A stretch of 64,000 nucleotides of DNA from Neofusicoccum parvum (taxonomy: Eukaryota; Ascomycota; Dothideomycetes; Botryosphaeriales; Botryosphaeriaceae): NCBI GenBank assembly GCA_020912385.1, contig CP087207.1, forward strand, positions 2,046,001-2,110,000, read 5' to 3'. How positions within the stretch are numbered: the stretch's first letter is position 1; each line of letters opens with the position of its first letter. Both the position numbers and the translations under genes were made by a program. Below the pieces are notes generated by a model. The model made no database searches. It was given only the letters and a program-made list of their open reading frames with translations, and was not told the DNA's origin. Below, in pieces: positions 12,698-22,700 of the stretch.

Positions 12698-13224
12698 TGG
12701 AGGAGCGGAGAGCTTGCAAGGGGGAATAACAGGCTCGACGAGTGGCGGAGAAGGCTTTCTGATTTGTAGCCGCTTCTGTCAGCTTTTCGAAGCGGTTCTC
12801 GTTAGTCAAGAGATATTTCGCAGGACCGCGCGATGCACTTGCAAGCATAAATCCCCTCAGGACATTTAGGCGAGTCAACATTCTAGATATCGGACTCTAA
12901 TATCACTTTGTTTCTCAGCTGTGGATCTTGGAGACCTAGTGTGAGACCATATGGAGCACTACAGCACGCCTTGTAAGCATCATTGGAACATCGTAACTGA
13001 CAATGCCAATGCCTTGCTATGTCGGACGCAAAAGGTCTGGCTAGGCTGGATCACCACAGGCACGCAGACGAACCTGGCGAGCGATATCTGAAGGATCGTT
13101 GCCCTTTTTGGTTTAGTGCAAGCGGGAGCGATAAGCCGCCGGGCCTGGGGTAACTTGCCTCTTCCACCGCCGCTGCTCTTCAACTTTCCTCATCCTCAGC
13201 ACTTCTTCCGCATCGACCAACGCA
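12698..13224. other. intergenic region upstream of the Zn2Cys6 regulator
   Basis: This 0.5-kb segment shows no coding frame of note. It should hold the 3' end of the preceding gene and the promoter of the regulator that follows. Confidence 0.45.
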
Positions 13225-15295
13225 ATGCGCAAGCAACCCCGCACTCGATCACTCGACGGCTGCGCCACCTGCCGGTCGCGGCGGGTGAAGTGCGACGAGA
13301 CTCGCCCCGTCTGCAGCAACTGCCAGCGCCTGGGCTTGACCTGCCAGGGCTACGAGACTCGCCTTGTCTTCCTGCAGGTGGGGCAGGCTTACGGCGCCGA
13401 TGACCTGGACAACACGAAGTTCCGTCGGCCGCTGTTCACAGGTTTGTCCAAGCGCCCGACGTTCCCGGCAGCGAGCAGTAGTTGAGAGAGAAGCAGAGGA
13501 GGAGCGTCTCGGAATGAGCGAAGAGCTCCGCACAAGCATGCGCCGTGCCCCCGCCGAGCGCGCTTTGGCCCGATTGGATGACCAATCGCAGGATCTGGAG
13601 TTCGCGAGCCAGGCCGGCGCACATCTCTCCCACGGCCCGTTCGCCGTGTTCAAGGTTGGCGCAGCGCCATCAACGCCGGAGCCACCGGGCTCGCCGCTGC
13701 CGCTGGAGACTGGGGCCGCTGTCCCTGATCTGGACGCTTCTGTCGACATGCTCGATGTTGGCGACCAGCACTTTGAGGCCGCGTTCGCTGCAATTGACCA
13801 TCTTCTGGACGTGGAGGACGAGCCAGCTGACCAGGCCCAGCAATGCCTCGTGCAGTCCACGGCAACCACTGACCTCGCCCAATATTTCCTTACCCCTTCA
13901 TTGCCCTTGAGCCCGGAGCCGATGGCTAACCGGGACGCAGGGCTTCTCTTGATGCACTACAAAGACCACGTTATCCGCCTCTTGTCTCCCCTCAAGTATC
14001 ACCGCAAGACCCCATGGAATGTTCTGCAACTGCCCTGTGCCATGAATACACTGGCGGAACTGACCATGGGGTACAAAGCTAACAATGCAAGAACCTCTGT
14101 CTTCTACGGCCTGCTGGCTATTAGCGCGTTCAATCTGGGAACTTCATCCTCGGGCACTTCAAGAACCTACTGGAAGAACATCGCCGCTACCTACAAAGCT
14201 CAAGCACATGAGGCTTTGAAAATGTCTTTGGGCCATGAGCTATCGCAGCGCAAGAAGGCGAAATACAAAGAAGTGTTGATGGCCATCCTATGCATGGTCA
14301 CCATCTCGGTGCGTGGGCTTCGTCTTGTACTTGTGCTCTGCTAACTCGATGGATCGCAGGCTTTCAGTGGCGCCGTTGAAAACACAAGACCATATCTGCT
14401 TGATGCTGAGCGGTTGATACGGCTTCACGGCCTCACCAAGTCTCAAAAGTCGCGGAAGGTCAGGCTTCTCCACCACTGCTATGCCTATCTCCGGATCATG
14501 TATGAAACCACGTCACTGTCCATGGCCCCAGGTTCTTCTTTCAGAGTGTTTGACTGGGACTCGGATCTCGAAATGCAGCAAGAAAAGGACAGCGAGCTTG
14601 CCGTGAACGATCTCCATCTCGAGATCCCGGGACACTGGCGCGGAAGTCTGTACCCGGACGTCTATGGCATACCGGAGTCGCTCATGCTGCTCATCTCTCA
14701 AGCAACACGATTGGGCAATGAGCGCGAGGTGATGCAGACAATGCCGGGCGACGCATCGTTCACCGCGGGGACATTCTTCCAACGTGCGAAAGCTGTCGAG
14801 AGACTCATCTGCAAGTGGAAGCCGCCGCCCCACAACTATCCAGAAGGCTACGATCCCACGATTGATCCGCATCTGGTCGATTCAAACCGGCGCGTTGTGG
14901 ACCACATTCTCCTCGCGATGCACCAAGCCCTCATCATCTATTTCTACCGTCGAGTATATGACCTAAACCCGTTGGTACTCCAGCCAAACGTAGAGGAGAC
15001 GATACTGCATCTGCAGCAGATTCAAGCGGAAGACACAGCAACTGGGAGCTATACGGTCGGCATCGTCTGGCCTGGGTTTATCGCAGGCTGCGAGGCCACG
15101 TCTCCAGACCTCCAGCAACGCTTCCTGGCCTGGTTTGAGGCGTCGGAAAAAAAACAGTACTTTGCCAACGTTCAAAGCCGCGGCGGCGGTTGCGCAGACG
15201 GTGTGGAAAAGGCGAGAGGAACAAGGAGACGAAGTCAGTTGGCCGACGGTGTTGCGAGAGCAGCAAATGACTGTACTGTGTACGTAGGTCATTGA
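13225..15295 (+). CDS. Zn2Cys6 transcription factor (ARCA-like, Fungal_trans_2 type)
   Basis: Exons 13225-13441, 13497-14308 and 14360-15295 close in frame and give 654 residues. The DNA-binding cluster is at residues 13-40, GCATCRSRRVKCDETRPVCSNCQRLGLTC, with the spacing CX2CX6CX6CX2CX6C. The middle part (LLMHYKDHVIRLLSPLKYHRKTPWNVLQLPCAM, YKANNARTSVFYGLLAISAFNL) is the usual start of the Fungal_trans_2 regulatory domain. The last 45 residues as encoded (QYFANVQSRGGG...) are not family-like. One frame over, the same DNA reads LPTFKAAAAVAQTVWKRREEQGDEVSWPTVLREQQM, which is family-like and stops at 15287. The switch point is an A8 run at 15147-15154. It sits directly upstream of three catabolic genes on the same strand and may control them. 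The second intron model is by eye. Confidence 0.82.
15147..15154 (+). other. A8 homopolymer at a probable frameshift
   Basis: Eight A residues; seven would keep the family-like C-terminal frame open to the TAG at 15285-15287. This is either a real one-base insertion that alters the last about 45 residues, or a sequencing/assembly error. Confidence 0.55.
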
Positions 15296-15580
15296 GAAGA
15301 AAATCAAAAGTTCCTGCTCTGAAATGGCCATTGTTCTGGCACGACATGAATTTTAAGGTGAGCCCGAGATGATTTTCGAGACAGCTTGTGGATGGCGCAG
15401 AGCGGGGTCGGCATGGCTTTCCTCTTCCACCCCCGGCTCATTGGACCGGTTGCCGATGCCTGCATGTGCCGGCAACCAAATAATCATCCCACCCTACACT
15501 TTGTTTACAACTCGACACCAGACTTCGTGCATTGTTTCCTGCGAATCGTTGCGCTGGTACACCATCAACAGTATCCAATC

Positions 15581-17281
15581 ATGCCGGCACCTACGTTGAG
15601 CGATCCAAGCTTACTGGTCCAAAAGGCCTTCATCGGGGGCAAATGGGTCAACGCACAGTTGGGCAAGACTTTTGAAGTGCAAGGTCAGTGGGAAAGCGTC
15701 CTGACGAACGCTCGAGTGTCTATTAACAGAAGTAAAGACCCTGCGAGCGGCGAACTTATTGGAACATGCCCGGAGTGTGATGGCGCAGACACCAATTTCG
15801 CAATCGAAGCCGCAGCGACCGCATTCCCAAAATGGCGGGTGAGAACTGGGCGGGAACGCTCGCGGCTCATCCGCCGCTGGTACGATCTGGTCATTGAGAA
15901 CAAAGACGACATCACCGCCTTGATCACCTGGGAGAACGGAAAGGCCAATCCAGATGCTGCCGGAGAGGTTTTGTTTGCTGCCAGCTTTCTTGAGTGGTTC
16001 TCCGAAGAAGCTGCACGGATCTACGGTGATGTCATTCCTCACAGCGCCGCAGGTAATCGAGTATCTGTCTTGAGGGAGCCCGTTGGGGTTTGTGGGATGA
16101 TCACTCCGTAAGAAATGACTGTTTATACCTGTTAAAGTTTGTGGAAGCTAAACAGTGCAGGTGGAACTTTCCGGCTGGAATGATGGCTCGCAAAGCTGCG
16201 GCGGCTCTGGCTGCTGGCTGCACCTGCGTGATCAAGACCGCGGGAGAAACCCCATTCACCGCCAACGCTCTCGCAGTCCTTGCGGAACGTGCGGGAATTC
16301 CGGCTGGCGTGATCAACATTGTAACCGCTCTTGAGAACACCCCGGAGATTGGCCTCACCCTCTGCGAGTCTCCTGTTGTTTCCAAGATCTCCTTCACCGG
16401 ATCCACGAGGGTGGGGAAACTCCTGATGAGGCAATGCAGCGGCACGTTGAAAAAGCTCAGTCTCGAGCTCGGTGGGAATGCTCCCTTCATCGTGTTCGAC
16501 GATGCGGATCTGGACACGGCAGTAGCCGGTTTGATTGCGAGCAAGTTCAAGTGCACCGGACAAACATGCGTCTGCGCCAATCGGATTTTCGTCCAAGCTG
16601 GCATCCACGATGCGTTCGTCAAGAGACTGGTTGAAGTCATGGGGAACTTTCGCGTGGGGTCTGGATTCGACAAACGGGTCACCCATGGACCCCTTATCCA
16701 CTCGAATGCCGTTGGAAAAGTTGTCGAACACGTCGAAGATGCCAAAGCGCGAGGCGCAAGAGTGGCCCTGGGCGGAAACCGCCTTCCAGCTCAAGGTACC
16801 GTTCATCATCACCCACTTCTTCACGAACACGCGCTGATTTCCACAGGACCCAACTTTTTCGAACCGACCGTCATCACCGGCATGTCGCGCGACATGAAGA
16901 TTGCTCATGAGGAAACGTTCGGCCCAATCGCCGCAATCTTTCGATTTGAGACAGAGGAAGAAGTCGTCAAAGCTGCAAACGAAAGTGAGGTTGGACTGGC
17001 TGCCTACGTGTTCACGCAGAATCTTCAGTTGTCCCATCGTATTACTGAATCTCTGCATGTTGGGATGGTCGGTTTGAACACGGGTGTGATTTCGGACGCC
17101 CCTTCACCGTACGTATACACTCGACCTTCAATACCACGAGTTCTGACCATGCTACAGATTTGGAGGTGTGAAACATTCAGGACTTGGGCGCGAAGGGAGC
17201 AAATACGGGCTTGAAGAATACACAGAACTCAAGACAGTCGTGACAGGAGGCATACATACCACTTACCCTTCAAAGCTCTGA
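15581..17281 (+). CDS. NAD(P)-dependent aldehyde dehydrogenase, succinate-semialdehyde dehydrogenase type
   Basis: Five exons, 15581-15683, 15738-16107, 16161-16795, 16847-17108 and 17158-17281, give 497 residues, the expected ALDH length. Visible family parts are KAFIGGKWV at the N-terminus, WNFPAGM (cofactor/substrate pocket), [10 protein letters not shown] (NAD(P) fold), LELGGNAPF with the general-base Glu near residue 258, and [12 protein letters not shown] with the catalytic Cys near residue 293. The end [28 protein letters not shown] is typical of SSADH/GabD proteins. The enzyme should oxidise a semialdehyde or other aldehyde to the acid. It could equally serve other aldehydes, for example those made by the amine oxidase three genes downstream. 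It probably starts at 15581, where the family N-terminus begins. No mitochondrial signal is obvious. Confidence 0.9.
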
Positions 17282-17823
17282 GTCTACAGAGTATAGGTTT
17301 TCCAGAGACGTAGCTTATGCAAATGAATTCGTTGAACCCACAATTGCTCCATGATGCTGTCTGCAACTGATGTGTTTAACCGGTGAGATGTGTCTGACCC
17401 GAGCAACTTCAAGCGTGCTTCCAGGCCGTCCGTCGCCCTCCCTCGAAAACGGGCAAGTTACCTTCAGTTCCTGCGATATCGCTTTCCTGCTCTCGAGAGC
17501 ATCTCCTACAATCTCCGATAGCACTATCGCACTTGCAACAGGCAGGCGTAATCATTGGGAGAGATACCCGAGGCTGAGGTTGCTAGCCGTTCCGAGTTCG
17601 GCTAAGCGGGACATTTTCCGGCAGACCAGCAAACGCGGGTATGGCATTGGCTAGAGATGATCTCATTGAGTCATTGTTGCTTACGAGCAGTGGCCGATTG
17701 ACATCCGGCCGCTCTATTATATTTTGTGATGTATGAACCGAGAAAAAGGACGGCCGGACTTCCACGCCCACGCCCGCCTTCATACCGATTCCACTTTCTT
17801 TAAGCACTCTGCACACAGAAGCA
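17282..17823. other. intergenic region
   Basis: This 0.54-kb gap between two genes on the same strand has no convincing coding frame. It should contain the promoter of the FMN oxidase gene. Confidence 0.45.
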
Positions 17824-19126
17824 ATGGTTGACTCTGGCAATAATGAGTCGGGGATCAACGATGACCCAATCACAGTGGTAGAAGTGCGAGAGATCGCAAA
17901 GAAAAAGATGCCGAGCAACGTCTGGGACTTCTACATTTCGGGAGCCGACGAACAGAAATCTGTGAAGCGGAACGAGGAAGCCTTCGACCGGTAAAGCTAT
18001 TACCTCTCTGGATAATTGTCTCATACTAATAGTCTCAGCCTCTTTATCCTACCGCGGGTGATGAGAGATGTTACCACTGTTGACATCGGCACGACGCTCT
18101 TTGGCGCCCGATATCCAATCCCCGTGGGAATAGCTCCAAGCGCAATGCAGAAGCTGGCGGGTGGAAACGGCGAGGTTGATATGGCTCGTGCTGCATCATC
18201 CATGCAGTTGAACATGACTCTCTCTTCACAATCAACGACGAGTCTGGAGGATGTAATGCAGGTGAGGGGTTTTGGCGACAGACCGCCGTTCTGGTTCCAG
18301 ATATACCTCACCAGAGACCTGAGCAAAAGTCTACCATTGATCAAACGCGCTGAAGGTAGCTTTCACTTCCCACCGAGAGTAGAGGCGTGAGCTGAGCACT
18401 CTACATGTAGCTGCTGGATACGAGGCCCTCGTCGTCACCGTTGACACCCCGGTCCTTGGAAATCGTATCAACGAACGAAAGACACCCCTGGTTCTCCCCG
18501 CATCACTCCGACTCGCAAACATCGAATCGCCAACAGACATGCCAAAGCTGCGAAAACCAACGTTCAACCGCCTATTGATGGACGCTCGAACAGCCGAGCA
18601 AGCTCAAGACATCATCGCGTCCGCCGGAGGTTCCATGCACAGTGCTGCACTGACCTGGACATCAACTCTTTCATTCTTGCGCTCAGCCACGAAGATGAAA
18701 GTTATCTTGAAAGGCATCATGACACCGGAAGATGCTCTTCTAGCTGTTCAACACGGTGCAGACGCGATTGTGGTGTCGAACCACGGAGGACGGCAGCTTG
18801 ATTGCGTGACGTCTACCATTGAGGCCCTGCCAGATATTGCGAAGGCTGTTGCGGGCAGAATCCCAGTGATTGTGGATGGAGGCTTTCTACGAGGGAGCGA
18901 TGCTTTCAAGGCCTTGGCCCTGGGAGCAGACTTCATCCTTGTTGGCCGGGCGGTGTTGTGGGGGCTTGCGTTTGACGGCCAACGTGGGGTGCAGACAGTG
19001 ATGAACATTTTGGAGAGAGAGCTGAGTAGAACGATGGCCTTGGCAGGCGTCACCAGCATCAAGGAAATTGACAGGAGGATGGTTGCGATAGAGAGGGAGG
19101 GCAAGTTCGGTGTAGCTCGCTTGTAG
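17824..19126 (+). CDS. FMN-dependent alpha-hydroxyacid dehydrogenase/oxidase
   Basis: Exons 17824-17990, 18039-18355 and 18411-19126 give 399 residues, the usual size for this (beta/alpha)8 family. Recognisable stretches are NVWDFYISGADEQ at the start, PVGIAPSAMQKLAGGNGEVDMARAA (FMN phosphate region), FWFQIYLTRD, ALVVTVDTPVLGNR, KVILKGIMTPEDAL with the FMN-contacting Lys, and SNHGGRQLD with the catalytic His near residue 285, followed by IPVIVDGGFLRGSDAFKALALGADFILVGR. Members oxidise L-lactate, glycolate, mandelate or other 2-hydroxyacids, most using O2 and making H2O2 or the decarboxylated acid. No cytochrome b5 domain is fused, so it is not a flavocytochrome b2. No C-terminal SKL is present (it ends GVARL), so ARL could act only as a weak PTS1. 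The substrate is unknown. Confidence 0.9.
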
Positions 19127-19731
19127 CGGTGCTTTGACGCCGTAACTGCGTCGTGAACAAGTACGTAGAGCGGGGTCGGCTAGCCTCTAATCTCAGTCCA
19201 AGGCGTTTCTGTTCTATTCCTACTAGACGCTCATGTTAATCTCCTGCGTACTGCGCTACACGGTAGTAAGTGATGCTCGCAACAGTCGCGACCAATTAGA
19301 ACCCCCGCACGCCGCAGCTACCCGACGGAGCATCTGCAGAACTTCTTGTTCCAGCCGACGACAGTTGCACGCCGTGCGTCAAGTGTGCCCACCGACAGAC
19401 ACATGTGAGCTGTGGAATTGTCAAAAGTGTCAATGTCGACCAGAAGTGGAGTGGACTCTATGGCGGAGCTGTCAACAGGGCAAGTGTCCCCGGCACCCGC
19501 CTTATCAGCCTATCGGATAGCGTGCACTCTTGCCGTGCGTCATGGGCCAGCCGACCCCTCACTGCCCTATCCTCTCTCTTTGCACACTACTGGGCCACGC
19601 TTGTCTCGGGATAAGCCAACCGATTGAGTATCACCACACTATAATATTTCGACCCGACCGCACAGCTTGCCGAGCCGCTGTGCCCATTGTCTACCTCAGG
19701 AAACAGCAGCTGCAGCACCGTCCTTTCCAAC
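19127..19731. other. intergenic region upstream of the RidA-amine oxidase fusion
   Basis: No coding frame is supported in this 0.6-kb gap. It should carry the promoter and leader of the fusion gene. An in-frame Met at 19687 lies 15 codons before the preferred start. Confidence 0.45.
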
Positions 19732-21601
19732 ATGTCTCCATCAGTCAAAGCTCTCGATCCCCCGGGCGTCCCCAAGGCCTACCACGCTGCAGGGACCATC
19801 TCGAATGCTGGAAGCACCATCCAGGTGTCCGGCCAGGTCGGAGCCACGCCGGACGGGACTGTTCCCGCATCCTACGAATCGCAGATTCACCTCGCACTTC
19901 TCAATCTCCGCAAGGTTCTGACCGCGGCTCGGGCCAAGATCACCGACATTTCCAAACTCACCCTCTACATCGTCAACTACGACCCCCAACGGCGCCTCCA
20001 CACCAAGCACTTGCAGAAGTTCCTGGGCGCCCACCGTCCTGCCATCACTCTGGTTCCAGTCTTGCAGCTTGCGAACCCGTCATGGCTCTTCGAAATCGAC
20101 GCCGTCGCGTCCATTGCACCCGCTGCACCTGCACCACTTCCTTCGACCGAGCTTAGCTCTCAGAAGTGGACTGACGTGGTGGTCATCGGAGCCGGACTCA
20201 GCGGGCTGGCAGCCGCGCGCGACGTCACGAGGGCAGGGCTCAGCTGCCTGGTCCTGGAGGCCCGTGATCGCGTTGGCGGCAAGACGTGGAGCAAGCCTCT
20301 CTCGGACGGGACGGGCGTGATCGACCTCGGCGCCGCGTGGATCAACGACACGAACCAGAGCCGCATGTTCGCCATGGCCCAGCAGTTCGGCGCCGAGCTG
20401 ATCGAGCAGAACACGACCGGCAACTGCGTTCTCCAGGACTTTGACGGATCCTGCTCCCCGTTCCCGTACGGAGAGCTGCCAAGGGTAGGGGCTTGCCCGA
20501 CCTCCAAGTAGGCCACAGTGCTAATCGCTTCTTCATCAGTTCGACGCGGCTACGCAGAAGCATCTTGCCGAGATACGGGACATGGTGGAGGCCCACTGCC
20601 AGAAAGTCGACACTTTCAGCCCCAAGGACACGGATCTCGACTCACTGACTTTCGAAGCGTATCTGAGGCGAAACGGAGCCAGCGAAGTTGCCGTGGCCAC
20701 TGCCACCGTGTGGACCCGAGCCATGCTCGGCCACGAGCCGTCCGACATCTCGGCGCTGTACTTCCTGAACTACTGCAAGTCGGGCGGAGGCCTCCTCCAG
20801 ATGCGCTCCGACCGCAAGCACGGCGGCCAGTATCTCCGCTGCCGCCAGGGCATGCAGATCTTCTCCATCGAGATGGCCAAGGCGCTGCCCGCGGGCATGA
20901 TCCGCCTCTCGGACCCCGTGCACTCGCTGCGCCACGTCCGGGGCGGCGTCCAGGTCGAGTCCGCGCGCGGGATCGTCCACGCGAGGAAGGTCATCATATC
21001 CGTGCCTTCGCCGGTGCTGCGGACCATCGCCTTCGACCCGCCGCTGCCGTTTGAGAAGACGATCCTGACGGACTCGGCCAAGTACGGCTACTACACCAAG
21101 GTCATGATGGTCTTCAAGACGCCGTTCTGGGTCGACAAGGGATTCTGCGGCCTGGCCCAGTCGTTCCGCGGGCCCGCCGCCGTGGTTCGCGACACCAGCG
21201 TGCCTGCCGACCAGAAGTGGGTTCTGACCTGCTTCCTCGCGGGCGAGCCGGGCAGAGAGTGGGCACAGCTTTCGGAGAGCGGTCAGGTCGACGCGCTGCT
21301 GGCTCAGATTGGGCAACTGTTCGCGGATCCAGAAACCGTCAAGAGGCAGTTCGTCGAGAAGATGGGCCACGAATGGATAGCTGAGCAGTATTCTGGTTGG
21401 GGTTGTCCATGCACTGCACTCCCCCCGGGCGTCCTTGATTCGGCCGGTCAGGCACTGCGGGATCCAGTAGGGGATATTCACTTCGTTGGAACGGAGACAG
21501 CTGGAGAATGGAAAGGCTACATGGAGGGCGCTGTGAGGAGCGGAGAAAGGGGAGCGACTGAGGTCTTGAGTCAGCTGTCTCGTGCGTCCGCAAAGCTGTA
21601 G
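19732..21601 (+). CDS. RidA-like domain fused to flavin monoamine oxidase
   Basis: Two exons, 19732-20484 and 20540-21601, give one 604-residue protein with no stop between the domains. Residues 1-125 are a RidA/YjgF/UK114 (L-PSP) domain: YHAAGTISNAGSTIQVSGQVG, SQIHLALLNLRKVLTAARAKITDISKLTLYIVNY, ITLVPVLQL...FEIDAVASI. From about residue 145 a flavin amine oxidase follows, with the Rossmann motif VVVIGAGLSGLAAARD, the strand LEARDRVGGKTWS, and the C-terminal FVGTETAGEWKGYMEGAVRSGERGA. The MAO covalent-FAD Cys appears conserved (GCPCTALPPG, near residue 539). Amine oxidases make imines or aldehydes, and RidA proteins hydrolyse reactive imines, so the fusion could couple both steps. By eye the RidA catalytic Arg is replaced by Ile (see findings). 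It sits third after the regulator, in line with ALDH and the FMN oxidase. Confidence 0.92.
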
Positions 21602-22700
21602 GTAGAGGAGGCCCACCTGATCCGATTGAGAGAGAACAACCAACCGTTACTTTGTTTCTGCTTCGAACACGGAGCAAGCCACGTTCGCCAATCAAACCGC
21701 CCACATACCGAATGTACTAGGCGAGCGACATGGCAGCCGAACGCGCTTGGTGTCTATTGAGGGTGAGTGAGACCATCGTCTGGATCTTTGTCAAAGTGTA
21801 GAATGAAAAGTGGGTCTATTGTAAGCAAGAGCAGGTACCGATGCAGAGACGGATGATCGGGATCCTGTCGGTCATATGCGTCGAGTACATACACAAACCG
21901 TCCGTTTCAGGCTCTTGAAACAAATGAGTATAGCCTAGGCTTATGCACGACAAGATTCGGCCTCGCTGTTCGGCCTTAGTACTTTTTCCGGACTGAGTGA
22001 GACATCTGGGTGGTACGGAAACTTATCCGAAAAGCCATGCGTCGAAGTGGCAACACAGTCGTCATGCCCCACATGATACCCCATCTCGGAAGCACTTTTG
22101 GACAAGCTTCCGCCGCGCTTCTCCAGTCAGCCTTCGCAAACTTGGCATTGCTTGCGCAATGGCGCGCGCTGTCGATGCTGTTCAACGAACCCAAAGCCGA
22201 GCATGTGCATTCGTCATCTTCATTCTTATCCGCCGTGGCCAAGTCGGAAATGGATGTCGGAGCACCCGAAATTACTTTCAAGGTCCCCCGATGATCGTTT
22301 TGCAAGCACGCTACTTCGATGAAACGGTCGATACTGTTTCACGTTCCTCCTTCACGGTCTCACGACGGCTGAAATCATTATCTGGTGCAGCTTACTTGTC
22401 GAAACACGAATATAGGGCAAGTTTGAGAATTTGTATACACTCGGCAGACTGTTCTATGGTACAGGCTTATAGCTGCGCACATCATCCATTGTTCAAGATC
22501 TTCGCAAGGCGAATGTACAAGTTTGAATTTTATGGCGATGACGATATCCGGAAATAGGCCCAACTTCCCGCAGGGACTCTCTCTAGCTTGATTCAAGGAA
22601 AGAATTCTACCCTTAGAAAATTCACGACACTGAAATTGAAACCGGAATAAGTCGATATTGGTAAGCTTCAGATAAGAAACATAAACTTCCGTAATTCGTA
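21602..22700. other. 1.1-kb convergent intergenic region, no gene recognised
   Basis: A 186-codon frame (21997-22557, plus) and a 109-codon frame on the other strand (22305-21976) overlap, and neither shows a known motif. The right half is AT-richer. It separates the convergent fusion gene and MFS carrier. It may hold an old degenerate gene, but I cannot support one. Confidence 0.4.

Noticed and set aside
20642..21643. 333-codon open frame on the minus strand opposite the RidA-amine oxidase
   Set aside because: It is antisense to a clearly conserved oxidase domain, Arg/His/Gly-rich, with no motif; the GC-rich third codon positions of the real gene keep the antisense open.
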